This document shows positions 21,419 to 32,449 of a DNA stretch of 64,000 nt, in pieces. The DNA lies in assembly GCA_039621445.1 (NCBI GenBank), contig CP154955.1:46151540-46215539 (forward strand), written 5' to 3'. The stretch comes from Euglena gracilis. Taxonomy: Eukaryota > Euglenida > Euglenophyceae > Euglenales. The number at the start of each line of letters is the position of its first letter. Within the stretch, counting starts at the first letter, position 1. The notes below the pieces were generated by a model. That model searched no databases and had not been told where the DNA came from. It was given only the letters and a program-made list of their open reading frames with translations. The position numbers and the translations under genes were made by a program.

Positions 21419-21754
21419 AAACGCGACATTGGCTGATTTTTCGATTTGGCATTGGAAATCGATGCGTTTTCATCCAATGCACATGCCCGTTTGCCACGTC
21501 ATCGCTCACAACACTCCAACACATTTGATAAATTTTGGGGTGATACGGTGTTATGGATGCACCCCCCTTCAGAACTTATCGAATGTGCGGCTGAGAAAAT
21601 TCTGCGGGATGAAGCCCGTGGAGTTATTCTCATACCCATCATTCCGGAAGCGGAATGGTTCATCCAACTATCATATATATTTTTTCATTGGTGGGATTTA
21701 CCCACTAATGTACCGATTTTTGAAGATTTTTGTGGTAAAATATTACCACCCTGA
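21419..21754 (+). pseudogene. D-x-F-x-S-N / PP domain, as in DIRS pol
   Basis: One frame reads QKRDIG, a stop, FFDLALEIDAFSSNAHARL, then FWGDTVLWMHPPSELIE, then GVILIPIIPEAEWFIQL. This reproduces, in order, the pattern after RNase H in the DIRS copies here (DMFCTPSNKKFP, YANPPWSII, CLLIVPHW), and it has the E-I-D-A-F-x-S-N core. Here it lies before the reverse transcriptase of a gypsy-type element. Function is unknown; the PP motif recalls amino-methyltransferases, but only weakly. Confidence 0.5.
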
Positions 21755-21796
21755 CAAGAAATCATTTTTCGCGTATGTTTCTTCGATGCGTTCGGA

Positions 21797-22700
21797 ATGT
21801 CCGAATTCGCGGTGCCGAGGAAGCTCGGTAGCCCCAGGGATGGAAACCTGGCGGTTTCCGCGGTCATCGAGAGTGCAGGTCAGCGTCCTAAATCAGCCGA
21901 ATTCTGTTCGCGGATTACCCGCGAGTTTCACGGTGTGCTGGAAAATACAGCATGCGCGGGCGACGTCGACCCCGTGATACGCGGTCCGTTCGGTGTTTGT
22001 AAGATCGAGCTGAAGGAAGGAGCCAAACCAATGCACCGTAAATTTTTTCGTTGTTCGAGAGAACGCGAACAAGCTCTCAATGAAATGATTGAGAAGTTTT
22101 TTCAGCGCAAGTGGATTGTACCCTCGAAAAGCGAGTGGACATCCTAGGCATTTGTTGTTCCTAAACCCCCAGACCCCTCAGGTCAGAAGAAATGAAGACT
22201 GGTGCTGGATTACTGGTACCTGAACTCCCAGTCAAGGGATGATCCCTTCCCGCTACCCCTGATCGAGGATTTGATCACAAAACAATCGGAAAACCGATTG
22301 TGGTCAATTTTCAATCTGGAGGACGGTTTTCACCAAATGCACTTGCACCCTGACTCCGAACCATACACGGCATTCGTGACATCCAAGGGTGTGTACCAAT
22401 GGACTGTACTCCCCATGGGTGTTAAGAATGGCCCAGCCATGATTCAACACATGATTCAATGGGTTTTACGCGACTTACCATTTGCCATTCTGTACATTGA
22501 TGATGTGTTGGTGGGAACACCACCACCTTCCGCAAAATCGAGCGAGTATATCCTCGACACACACTTTCACCATGTTTGCGCAGTATTAACCGGTTTCCAA
22601 AAACATGTGCTTTTCGCGAAAGGCATGAAAATGCATTTGTTTCGCGAGCTTATAAAATTTTGCGGCCACATCCTTAGCAATGGACAGCGGAAAGCCGCTC
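21797..22700 (+). pseudogene. Ty3/gypsy reverse transcriptase
   Basis: Motifs in order: IEKFFQRKWIVPSKSEW, FVVPKPPDPSGQKK, RLVLDYWYLN, FNLEDGFHQMHLHPD (motif A), QWTVLPMGVKNGPAMIQ (motif B), FAILYIDDVLVG (Y-I-D-D, motif C), and CGHILSNGQRKAAP. Breaks: TAG at 22145, TGA at 22192 in the conserved K-W-R-x-V-x-D-Y-R position, a Trp instead of Arg in D-Y-R, and a frameshift near 22705. It reverse-transcribes element RNA when intact. Confidence 0.85.
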
Positions 22701-22704
22701 CGAG

Positions 22705-23370
22705 CAAAACTCGAAGCCATTAAGAAATGGACCCCTGGGGTAATCAAAACGATTACTCACCTCAACTGATTTTTGGGATTAGCCCAGTACTACGCGATAT
22801 ATATGAGGGACTTCGCGAAAATGGCGGTGCCCCTCACCAAACAGCTCAAAAACCGGGCTGTTGACAACACCAAAGTCATTTGGTATGACCAAATGCGCGA
22901 GGCCCTTGAGAACATCAAGGTTTTGCTTTTAGAGACTGTTGTCCTTGAAATCGAGGACCCGTACAAACCATATGTGCTGGAAGTTGACAGCAGCGATTAC
23001 GCTGTTGGCGGAGTTTTTAGCCAGCAAAACGCGGCGAATGAACTCCGACCTGTGGATTTCTTCAGCAGAAAGCTACAGGGCGACGACGATTAAGGTCAAG
23101 TCAAGTGCAGTATACGCGAGAAGGAAACCTACGCAATCGTGCTTATACTCCAGAAGCTGAGCGGCCAGCAGCCTTGTCCAGATCCTCGTCAAGACCGATC
23201 ATGAGAGCCTCCAACACTGGTACACAGAGGATTTGAACAAGGCCATGTCATCGGTCGGAAGGCGATGCAGATGGCATGAGTTCTTGAGTCCATTCAACCT
23301 TGTGGTTATTTATACCCCTGGTCACACAGAGAAAGTAGCGGATCCGCTCAGTTGGGCCCCTTGATATTAC
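22705..23370 (+). pseudogene. RT thumb/connection and RNase H
   Basis: FLGLAQYYAIYMRDFAKMA and PLTKQLKN are the gypsy connection motif. RNase H follows: YVLEVDSSDYAVGGVFSQQ, REKETYAIVLILQKL, VKTDHESLQHWYTED, FNLVVIYTPGHTEKVADPLS, with the Asp/Glu/Asp catalytic residues visible in separate frames. A TGA sits before FLGL, a TAA follows GDDD at 23091, and frameshifts occur near 23165 and 23215. Confidence 0.8.
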
Positions 23371-23460
23371 CCTGGGAACCCGGATGAGGAAGACGCGACT
23401 TTTCATGGAAGTCAGGAAGCTGACGAGTACGCACGTCGAAACGACGCTGCGGAAAATCTT

Positions 23461-24690
23461 TTGGATTCTTTTCCCGTTTCACAACTATTCCTGGTTGCAC
23501 CAGTGCGCGGAAGGCGCCGACGTGGAAGCACGTCCGGTCCCCGGCGTATTACGCGCACGGAGTCCCCTTCCCCACTGTTCGTTCGCGAATGTGATTATAG
23601 TCCTGATCCGGTGTATGACACCATTGTCACCAGACTTCGTAATGGCGAAGTGCTGGAGAATTACACTCTTTCACCTTTACGGTTGGTTTTTCGCAATGAA
23701 TCGGATTACAAATATTGCATCCCCCAGGAGCTGGTTGATGATGTTATTTTGTGCTATCACAACCACGGTCACCCTGGGGCCCCCAAACTTCTTTCGTTGG
23801 TGGGCCGCAGGTATTGCACAAGCCTGAGCAACAAAGAGCTTTACTCACGCTGTTTGCGATAGCGCAACGGTGTCAAATTTGTCAAGCGGTGAAACCACGC
23901 GGAGGTACCCCCCCTGGTATGATGGACTTTTTCCCGTACCCCCTGACATTTTTACATCCCTCTGCATGGATTTTCTGGAATTAAAACCGTGCAAATGAAC
24001 GGATGACAAAATTTACGATTACGTTTTTGTTGACGTCTGTAGGCTGAGTGGGTACATTGTAGCCATTCAATGCCAGAAGTCAGGGTTGACTGCCCAAAGT
24101 TTGGCAACTATTTTTTTGGAGACACGTATCTGCTTAATGGGTTTACCGAATGAAATTGTGAGTGATCAAGACCATTTGATTTCTTCAAGGTTTTTCACCA
24201 CTTTGTGCGGTTGACTCGGAATTGAGCAACATTTTTCCATTATGTACCGACCCAAAGGCAATGGTAGAGCCGAGGCAGCCGTGAAATCCGTCTTGAATAT
24301 GCTTCGCCTTTCACTGGGTAATTCGCGCAGCAACTGGATATCAGTGCTACCATGGTCTTTGTTTTAAATCAATACCCTACCAGGGTTTATTTTGCCTCAC
24401 TCCCCCTATAAATTAGTTTTCGGACGGGACCCTCCGGCCAAAGGGGATGTCCCTTCGGAGAGACCCGCCCGAACGGGTGTCAGTTGCGAGACCTGGTTTG
24501 CGGAAGGAGAAAATCTACGTTCTGCAGTCCAGAAGCGAGTCACTGATATTCATGCAACTAAACGGAAATCGTTTTTGCAGAATTTCAAGTCACCTGTGTA
24601 TAGTCCCGGTGACAGCGTGTGGGTGGGGAATAGCCGTACTCGCATGCAGTCTTCCAAGCTGGACCCCCTTTGGCTCGGCCCCTGTTAAAT
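23461..24690 (+). pseudogene. Integrase (DD35E)
   Basis: The zinc-binding part shows CYHNHGHPGAPKLL and RCQICQAVKPRGG (H-H-C-C type). The catalytic core has YDYVFVDVCRLSGY (first Asp), PNEIVSDQDHLISS (second Asp) and YRPKGNGRAEAAVKS (Glu). I count 35 residues between the second Asp and the Glu, including one stop. The C-terminal part has PYKLVFGRDPPAKGDVP and YSPGDSVWVGNSR. Several stops and shifts separate these. Integrase inserts the cDNA into chromosomes. Confidence 0.82.
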
Positions 24691-24807
24691 CCTAGAAAGA
24701 CTAGGTACCAGTGGGCGATAAAAGGTCGCATTACCGAATGGTGTTGAGGACGTTCATATGGACGACTTCAAGCCATACCTGTCACCTCCGGATGGGAAAC
24801 CCATCCC

Positions 24808-25041
24808 ATGCCTGCACTTCAAGCCCGTTACAGATTACCTGAGAAGGACGACTTTGTAGTAGATAAAATTATCGATCACAAAATCGACAAAGGTATACAC
24901 CTTTGGAAGGTCCGCTGGAAAGGTTATGGGCACGAGGAGGACACTTGGGAGCCAGCAACCAGTTTTGTTGGGTATGTCCAGCAAGATTGGAAGCTTTGGA
25001 ACAAAAAGCATAACACTGATGTTTCCATGACAAGTTTTTGA
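24808..25041 (+). CDS. Chromodomain of the integrase C-terminus
   Basis: DFVVDKIIDHKIDKG, LWKVRWKGYGHEEDTWEP and FVGYVQQDWKLW form a classic chromodomain, with aromatic cage positions in V-x-x-I and W-x-x-x-W-x-G-Y. Chromoviruses use it to target histone-marked chromatin. The domain itself is uninterrupted, but it is part of a broken polyprotein. A TGA at 25039 closes the frame; the same frame reopens with ATG at 25048. Confidence 0.88.
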   Translation: MPALQARYRLPEKDDFVVDKIIDHKIDKGIHLWKVRWKGYGHEEDTWEPATSFVGYVQQDWKLWNKKHNTDVSMTSF

Positions 25042-25047
25042 GAACGC

Positions 25048-26277
25048 ATGGGAAACCCATGTTGTTTTTCTTTTCTTTTTCTCATTGATTCATATCATTC
25101 TTTCTTTCTGCAGTATTTTTTTTACCAGACAATAGTCAAGCGGTTTCCCTTACCACCTCACACCCAACAACCTAACCTCGCCACCGTACCGACCCAGGGC
25201 GGTATCATGCTGCCCGGTGGAAGGGAGCCAGGCGGAGTACCGCCTTACCACCCCACCACTCACACTCAACCTGACCAATATGCGTACCGATACGGTACGC
25301 AGCCACCTGCACGGACTGTGGCTCAGGGAAACCCTGAAGCCAGCAGCAGTAGCAGGATGACCCAGATGCCCGCGGAAGTGCGGCCATCTCAGCCATCAGG
25401 CTCTCGTCGCCTCCCACCGTATGCGGGTGTGATGATCCACCGCACGGCGGAGACGATGAACCGGGTGATGCGTATGAGCGCAAACCCGGCACCAGACCAC
25501 CTCACACAGGTATTGTGGGATGACCACTGTCGTCCAATTCTGACCATCGCGAACACCCCTCCAGCCCTGTGGTGTATGTGCGCCCAGGCGATGATGACCG
25601 GTTCGGTGTATTACACCGACTCGGACACGTCGGGATTCGCGACGGACATTACCGTGCGTGACCTGGGCGTGGAAGTCCCGCCACAGGTAGCACGACAAGT
25701 CCCACCGGTTGGCACTTACACTGCACATTTTGGTGCTCACTCCCCCGGATTACCCGAGGAAGATACAGGGGAAGCACCTGTCCGGAGTGAACACCCACGT
25801 GTGAAAGAAAGTATTTTCCGATCCCCTGAGCGCATGCCCCGGCGGGATCATCCCGCGCAGGAGCATTTGTCTCAGTACACGGTCTCTGGTTATCTCCAGG
25901 AGGCGTCTACGTCTGTTTATGCGGAGAGACCAGTGCAAAGAGATCAGTACGCGTATACACTTCAACCCCACCCTACCATACCTGACCTTATGCCAAGACG
26001 CCACGCGGAGGGAAACCCTCCCGCGACGTCTGACAGTGCCAGGAGTGCTCGTCCGCGGGAAGCCGCAGCAGCGCCTCGAGCGGCGCCAGTCCCCCAGGTA
26101 CGGGATAAACCCGTCAACCTGTGGACTGGCCAGCCATTCGATTCTGAGGAGGTGCGTCAACAGTATGAATATGCTGTGACATATCTAGAGACAAATCGCA
26201 CGTCTGCCCCCTGTTTCCGTCGTACAGGGATACCCTGCCCGGGCGGAAATGACAAGGGAAGAGAACCAGCAGTATGA
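25048..26277 (+). CDS. Extra ORF downstream of the chromodomain, part 1
   Basis: A 409-codon open frame, in the same frame as the chromodomain and separated from it by one TGA. The first 20 residues are hydrophobic, but their DNA is a long pyrimidine tract ending TTTCTGCAG at about 25113, so this may be an intron 3' end rather than a signal peptide. The rest is Pro/Arg/Ser-rich and disordered (QPDQYAYRYGTQPPART; LMPRRHAEGNPPATS), with DHCRPILTIANTPPALWCM in the middle. I recognise no family. An env-like role is not supported: no C-terminal membrane segment is seen. Confidence 0.5.
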   Translation: MGNPCCFSFLFLIDSYHSFFLQYFFYQTIVKRFPLPPHTQQPNLATVPTQGGIMLPGGREPGGVPPYHPTTHTQPDQYAYRYGTQPPARTVAQGNPEASSSSRMTQMPAEVRPSQPSGSRRLPPYAGVMIHRTAETMNRVMRMSANPAPDHLTQVLWDDHCRPILTIANTPPALWCMCAQAMMTGSVYYTDSDTSGFATDITVRDLGVEVPPQVARQVPPVGTYTAHFGAHSPGLPEEDTGEAPVRSEHPRVKESIFRSPERMPRRDHPAQEHLSQYTVSGYLQEASTSVYAERPVQRDQYAYTLQPHPTIPDLMPRRHAEGNPPATSDSARSARPREAAAAPRAAPVPQVRDKPVNLWTGQPFDSEEVRQQYEYAVTYLETNRTSAPCFRRTGIPCPGGNDKGREPAV

Positions 26278-26947
26278 TGCTGCTGTGACAGCTCTCACCG
26301 GAGTCCCAGCCCCATCACGGTCAGGTCAACCAACGCGACAGCGGAATGTTGCTGTGGCGGAAGCGCCATCAGCACGACCCGCAAGATCTGCCGCCGACAA
26401 GCGTGACCGCGGCCCGGAAAATCTGACGCCGCAGCCACAGCGCCGCTCGCCGAGGTCGGAAAACCCGCCCGCAGCGATGCACGTCGACGCTGACAAGGAA
26501 GCTTCACCAGCGCCATATGTGACGGCAGAACGGGCACGTCGGGAAACCCGACCACCCCCCGTCGCACCAGTTTCCTCGAATCGTGGTGACGCTGAGCAGG
26601 AATTTGCTCGGACGTCGGCGACTTACCCGGTATATACTGTGGAAGATGCAGAATACTGGGATTACTGGGCGACATTCGAATGGTTGTCTAACACGAAGGG
26701 TAAGAGTAAAGGGAAAGGTAAGGGTAAGGGGAAAGGAAAAGTCCAGGAGAAAGGTGGGAAATCCCCACCTGGCAAAGGCGGAAAAGCCGCATGGCGAGCT
26801 CCAGACAAAGGCGGAAAATCTGCCGGACCACCAGCAGGAAAAGGCGGGAAAGCCGCCGATTCTTCGGAAACCCGCCCCCCTGCCCCGTTATTCGCGCACT
26901 ACCTGCCATCATCAAACGTTGGATCAAGCCCCGATTTTCACTACTAA
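26249..26947 (+). CDS. Extra ORF downstream of the chromodomain, part 2 (GK-rich)
   Basis: It overlaps part 1 by 29 bp in another frame and shares its style; the join resembles a repeated motif, EEVRQQYEYAVTYL in part 1 and EENQQYDAAVTALTG in part 2. It ends in basic repeats (KGKGKGKGKGK; three or four GKGGKA-type units), then PLFAHYLPSSNVG. The basic repeats suggest nucleic-acid binding, by composition only. The two parts are probably one protein broken by a frameshift. Confidence 0.5.
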   Translation: MTREENQQYDAAVTALTGVPAPSRSGQPTRQRNVAVAEAPSARPARSAADKRDRGPENLTPQPQRRSPRSENPPAAMHVDADKEASPAPYVTAERARRETRPPPVAPVSSNRGDAEQEFARTSATYPVYTVEDAEYWDYWATFEWLSNTKGKSKGKGKGKGKGKVQEKGGKSPPGKGGKAAWRAPDKGGKSAGPPAGKGGKAADSSETRPPAPLFAHYLPSSNVGSSPDFHY

Positions 26948-26950
26948 TAG

Positions 26951-27200
26951 ACTCCCCTGGGGAGATAACTGGTAAATCCCTGCCAAACACACAGATATGC
27001 ATGCATGTTTGTCTACATATGTACATGTATGTACTCGCGGCAGGCGAGAATTGTGGAATATTTTCGTCCTCACGAACCCCTTGCACCAAAAAAAATGAGG
27101 GTGCCCCGTTATTGGAACCGTCTTTTTCGGCCTTCCCCCCGCCCTGTTATTATGGCACTGCCCACTCAAAGGACAATGGCCCGTTATTTTGGGAGGCGGG
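26951..27200. other. No gene; expected 3' end of the gypsy element
   Basis: It contains ATGCATGCATG and TACATATGTACATGTATGTAC repeats, then TGCCCCGTTATTGGAACCG, which partly matches 15436-15467. This may be all that is left of terminal repeats, but the match is too short to prove it. Confidence 0.3.
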
Positions 27201-28665
27201 TTACTGGTTCTCCTCGTCTTTGGGCGTGACCGCCACTGCAGCACTGTTGACCAAAAAAACCACTCCCCCTACCTCTGGGCCTAGGTTGCCCGAGTAGGGA
27301 GCGACGGAGGGGAAATTTTCAAAACAAAATCCTCTCAGCTGTCTCTGTCCCAACACAAGCCTTCTTGTTCTTTCAATTAATAACACGTAGCTCGGGGGTG
27401 GGGTTGTGCTCGTCGCGCTTGCTGCTGGGCCCTCCTGCACCTCCACCACAGCCGTGCACGGGAGTGGTCCACTGGTCGTCGCCACCACAGCGACGCTGGG
27501 GTTGGTAGTATCCCCTCCCGTGGGTGTTGTTTGAAAATTGTGGCCATTTTTAAAATCAAAGGCCTGGGACGGGAGGAAGACCTGTCCACCTGGACCCTCC
27601 TCCCCGCAAATTTGAGAATGAACCCGTCCTGTAAAATGTTGACTCTTCAATTGAGAAAATCTTTCCTCAGGCCCAAAATTGTGAACAGAAACGTTCTTCT
27701 GAAATTCTTCAAGTTTTGCAAAATGCTATCAAAAGTTATCTGGGTGCCAAAACAAAATCTTTAATTTTCAAGCGAAAAAGCTCTGGGCTTTGTCCTTTAA
27801 CGTCCTGCAAAACATCTGAGTTGAATCCTGTCAAATTTTGATACCACTGGACCAAGGCGGTCTCCACATTTTTGATCTGGGGGTTATGGTCATATTTACA
27901 TTGGTAAATGTGTGCGTGCAGCAAATCCGAAACCATTTCTTGCCCAGTTTCTAAACTTTGAAGTCATTCTTCCAAATATTTCCAAGGATCTGCATACGAC
28001 CCGTCCTCATCCATTTCCTCGGGGGGTAAATTTAGAAAATTCTTGGCTGGGGCCTCAGCAAATTTTTCACAGTCCAAAATGAAATGAGACGACTGACCAT
28101 GAAATTCCCCGTTTCGTTCCAGGAGGGAATTACAAAAAAAAAGTCTCTGGAGTCTCTGAAAACCACAGATATACAAAGCTCTGGGCTGTGATTTTTCCAC
28201 GGCAACGGGAAAAATTTGCAGTTGGGCTGTCAAAACATCTTTCCTATGCACCTGGGAATAAAAATGATTTTCTGTGGCTGGCATCATTGGATGAGAAAAA
28301 ATCTGGGGTTGGATCACGGAAACTGTGGGGTACTTCCTCCCACCAGTTTACTCTCCATGTTGGAAAAATACCTGTGAGAAATTGTGTGCCAACTGGGATA
28401 CAGTGCCCTCCCCACCATCATGTGCACGCTCGATTGAAAAAGATTGTGGGGGGACCTGTTTTGATTCAGAAGTTGCTGGGATTCCAATTTGTAATTCCTT
28501 AAAACTCTTCCAAGTTTGAATGAAATACTCTTCTGGGATTTCAAAATCTGAAAAAGTCCCGAAAAAGCTCTGGGCAGGCAGTTTTCGGCAGGTTTTCCAT
28601 CAAAACGTCTGTGAGTTTTGTGAGATCTGGTGAAACATTTTTTTTTGAGATAACTTCAGTCATGA
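27201..28665 (-). pseudogene. Broken coding region of unknown function
   Basis: Minus-strand translation is coherent over about 1.4 kb with few interruptions. It runs from MTEVISKKNVSPDLTKLTDV (start 28665), through FEIPEEYFIQTWKSFKELQ, HFILDCEKFAEAPAKNFLN, EEMDEDGSYADPWKYLEE, IYQCKYDHNPQIKNVETAL and VQWYQNLTGFNSDVL, to KSQHFTGRVHSQICGEEG (27650-27201). Breaks: a shift near 28545, TAA near 28343, TGA at 27964 and further stops near 27736. Composition is that of a soluble protein, but no family is recognised. It could be a host gene or an orphan retroelement ORF. Confidence 0.4.
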
Positions 28666-28753
28666 CTTAATCTGGCACACGTTTCAAATCCCCAACAGTA
28701 TCTTTCGAATGCCTACTTTTCTTTGGGTACGTTCTGAATGGTGCTGATGGGTT

Positions 28754-29330
<577 letters not shown>

Positions 29331-29418
29331 TGTCGGGTGTTTTTTTTGTCCACACCTTCCATACCGCGGCTATGTAGCTGTTATTTGAGCTTCAGCTTCT
29401 TTCTATTATTATTCTTTT

Positions 29419-29548
29419 TTCTTCTTCTTCTTCTTCTTCTTCTTCTTCTTCTTCTTCTTCTTCTTCTTCTTCTTCTTCTTCTTCTTCTTCTTCTTCTTCT
29501 TCTTCTTCTTCTTCTTCTTCTTCTTCTTTTTCTTCTTCTTCTTCTTCT
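29419..29548. repeat. TTC microsatellite
   Basis: (TTC)n of about 43 units with two T-run interruptions. Only 90 bp separates it from the CA array. Confidence 0.98.
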
Positions 29549-29804
29549 TGCTGGGGGGGCTAGGCGAAGCTCCGAGTAAGACCTTAATGTGAGGCTGCCG
29601 GCCCCCGGCTCCGACTACTGGCATTCCCGCCGGCTCCCCCCTTTGGGCCACTTGGGCTACTTGGCTTTGGTTTTTCATTGTATTCATTTTGCTTTTTGTT
29701 GAACTTCTCCTCAAATGAAAGGGTTATGTTTTTTTTATATGATTTCTTGACTTTATTGCACAACACAATAAAGAACGTCAAATAATTTTTGGGTTGCATT
29801 TTCA

Positions 29805-29917
29805 GATTGGTTTAAAGAAGAACCCTGTGTGGAAAACAATTTTGCAGTCAAATGGGGGGGGTGGTTTAAAGAAGAACCCTGTGTGGAAAACAATTTTGCA
29901 GTCAAAATGGGGGGTTC
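29805..29917 (+). repeat. Tandem duplication of about 58 bp
   Basis: TTTAAAGAAGAACCCTGTGT followed by GGAAAACAATTTTGCAGTCA occurs twice in a row, separated by a G run. Confidence 0.9.
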
Positions 29918-30710
29918 GATTGGGGCTTTCCTTAACTAGGAATTTGCTCAGATCCTACCGACTGGAAAACTTCGGCCGACTGGTTCCAGAAATTGCGCCA
30001 GTTAAGGCCGGAAAGGCCAAAATATGGGTCAAGGCTTTAAAGGCATACCCAAAGAACCTTTTCCGATCTTGAACTTCGACTGAAATCCAAAGATTGGAAT
30101 TTCAGTGACTTTTCAGGTTACAAATTCGTCAAATTTGAGTTAAGGACCCCGTAACATGATAGCTTGGTTTATGTGACACACAGAATTACAAACCGGACTT
30201 GAGCAATTTATAAGTCCACATGCACACTTAATGGACTGGTTAGTGGTCCATGTGCGGTCACGTTGACTCTCCGCGCAAAAAAATCCGGACAGGAACTTGA
30301 TGGCCTTGTGCCTTACCCCTATCCCAAGGTGTGTAAGGAGGCGCAAACACCCCCCGCATTTGGAGGAGTCTTTCATGTGAGGCACCTGGACGCCGCTCTC
30401 ACGCGATGGACCTTGGTTCCGGATCACCCCCAGTCTTCACTAAACGGGAAAAAGAACACAGAGGGAGCAGGGGACGAGGGCGTCGGACACGCCAAGGGGC
30501 CTCAATGGGACCGGGCTTTGGATGCAGGTTTTCCGGACCCTCCCACACCTCCTCCCTTGAAAATCCACTGAGAATCCCACGTGCCCGTGCTGCGACGAGA
30601 CGTAGGAGGACTACCACCAAAGACACCTCGGGCTCCGCACTTTGCCCTTCTGACGCCATGCCTCGTTCGCCGGCAATGTTGTTTGAAATGTTTTGGATTC
30701 TGGGTTAGGA
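29918..30710. other. No gene; DIRS tip fragment near the end
   Basis: Short frames only. At about 30622-30662 a DIRS-type tip occurs (ACACCTCGGGCTCCGCAC, then TTTGCCCTTCTGACGCCATG), matching the fragment at 13295-13345. It may be part of an older insertion into which copy 3 inserted. Confidence 0.4.
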
Positions 30711-30744
30711 GCCCCGACCGTTCGGGATCCGCAGAGTCTGGGGG

Positions 30745-30836
30745 TGAGATCCTGCTTTGTGTGCCGGCTGTTTTGTTGTGTTTGTATTCTACTTGGCGGG
30801 GTGCCTTCTTACTGCTTTTGGTTCCGGAGTTGGCGG
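30745..30836 (+). repeat. Left inverted terminal repeat, DIRS copy 3
   Basis: Pairs inversely with 35345-35440; the core is ATCCTGCTTTGTGTGCCGGC, then GTGCCTTCTTACTGC. Confidence 0.85.
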
Positions 30837-30918
30837 ATATTAACCTCCTTCGACAACATCGGATGGCAACGTACGCAGAGAAACTGACATCCTCAGATGA
30901 AGATGTGTTCAACGCTTC

Positions 30919-32399
30919 GTGAAGAGAGCTGTTCCTTCACGAGGGCAATGTGGTCAAAATCGTCCCCCGAATCCCTGGTCGCCGTCAGCGAGGTGGGCAA
31001 CGCTTTCTGGGCGCGGCTGGCACACGACGAAGTGTTCGAAGCGGTTCTACGAGCTGACAGAGGTGGCGATGGTCTCCAGTCAAGTTGGGGACTACAAGAA
31101 TTCGTTCTTGTACTCGGTGGCGCTCACTGGCAGTGTGGAGGTCCCGCTTATCGACCTGGGGCAGACGGCAGCGGAGTTGGCGTTCAAGCTGGCTGAGTGC
31201 TGGCTGGGAAAGAATTCGAAGAAGGAGAAGGGGATGACGCAGAGAGCGGAGCGGTCCGCAATGCAGGTTGACGCCGGAGAAGACGAGGACGACGACGACA
31301 ACGACGAGACGGACGAACGGCTCCCCTGGCATGAAAAATTGCTGCCGCTGGCGCCGGATCTGGCAGCATGCCTTCGGCACACCGAGAAAGGTAGATGCAC
31401 ATACACATACAGATCATCCCTAATTGTTGGCAACGCACGTGGGGGGATTGGTAAACTGTGCTTTTCAACGCCACGTAGCAGGGGGTTTTGGATGCAGTTT
31501 CGGGTTATTGGTGCGGATTCCAGACACGTGGTCACCCGGGGTTGATATATACACACACAATAGAGTCCCTTGGAAAATGGTGTTGGCGGAGTTACCAAGG
31601 TATCAGGAGATAAAAGCAAGAGCGGAAGAGAATAATCATGGTTCGGATGGAAAGGGAGCCTGGGACAAGCAGCTGAAGGCCGGGCAGCAGAAAATGTTTC
31701 ACCTGGAAAGGATGGTTGGCATGCCTGTATGGGAGTGTTGATGCTGATTATCATGTGTTGGCATAACAATTGTTTTTTGCCGTGGCAGAGCTGTAGCAGA
31801 CCCTGCTGAAGGAGAGAAAGAAGTTCAGCATTCCAGGAGCAATCCCAAGTACAAACAATGGGCTGTTCTCCAAGGAGGACTTAGCAATGGACAAGGCCCA
31901 ATGGGCTCTGAATCAAGCAGGCTTGACACCAGCCTTCTCCAGACATTCTATGTCTCATTTCCCTGTTCCCACATGAAACAAAGGGTTCAAGTTCAAATTT
32001 GGCAAAGGTAAACGCTATGACAGCCAAGTCAAGTCTTGGAGAGGAAAGGGCTATGGCAGCCAGTTGAGACCAGGGTCCAAAGGGTCTGAATCCTCTCTGG
32101 GATATGTCATTTCACCACTCATGTCCTCAGGAAAGGCAAGGGGAAGGCCTGAAGCATCAATGTCCCTAGGAGGGAGGGAAACCAGCAAGGTCAAGCCCAG
32201 AAGGAATCAGGGCCAGCATTCCCCCTCTGCCCAGGAAGGGCAAGCGAGACTCAAGATTGATCAGGGGAGAGAGCCCCAGCTGAGCCAAGGGGAAAGGGCA
32301 AGCCCCCAGCTGACCCCTGCCAAGATGTCCATTCCAGACTGGCAAGGGCTCCTGAAAGGAGTGGCGTGGCCCTCACCACATTCCCCCCGAGAGCAGTGA
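30919..32399 (+). pseudogene. DIRS copy 3 gag-like region
   Basis: The open piece at 30919-31545 has SSQVGDYKNSFLYSVALTGS, then a very acidic stretch (DEDDDDNDETDE), then EKLLPLAPDLAACLRH. A second piece follows after a possible intron at about 31392-31563 (PWKMVLAELPRYQEIKARAE). A third starts near 31800 (KERKKFSIPGAIPSTNNGLF; SKEDLAMDKAQWALNQAGL) and runs into KRYDSQ and KGYGSQ repeats like those in copies 1 and 2. Whether the gaps are introns or decay is not decided. Confidence 0.5.
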
Positions 32400-32449
32400 G
32401 AGAAAGGAATCATTCAGGGGCTGGAATTCAGGGAACTGGTATGGCAGGG

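Larger units (their letters stand above)
16111..26950 (+). mobile_element. Decayed Ty3/gypsy chromovirus, with an internal inversion
   Basis: In order on the plus strand: coiled-coil gag, capsid-like gag, an inverted zinc-knuckle plus protease segment (minus strand), a linker with a DIRS-like domain, reverse transcriptase, RNase H, integrase, chromodomain, then an extra open frame. Domain order apart from the inversion is that of a Ty3/gypsy chromovirus. Several in-frame stops and frameshifts make it inactive. Terminal repeats, primer-binding site and polypurine tract were not recognised, so the outer borders are estimates. Confidence 0.8.

Noticed and set aside
22145-22192. RIP-like C-to-T mutation of the gypsy element
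   Set aside because: TAG and TGA at conserved positions fit C-to-T changes, but CpG-containing Arg codons remain plentiful in the same element, so a genome-defence signature is not supported.
25048-25115. Signal peptide at the start of the extra chromovirus ORF
   Set aside because: The hydrophobic residues are encoded by a long pyrimidine tract ending in CAG, more likely an intron 3' end.
15436-27125. Long terminal repeats of the gypsy element from the shared TTATTGGMACCRTCTTTTT motif
   Set aside because: Only about 30 bp match and the flanks diverge at once; not enough to call terminal repeats.
29337-29714. Poly-Leu and poly-Lys proteins
   Set aside because: Translation of the TTC array.
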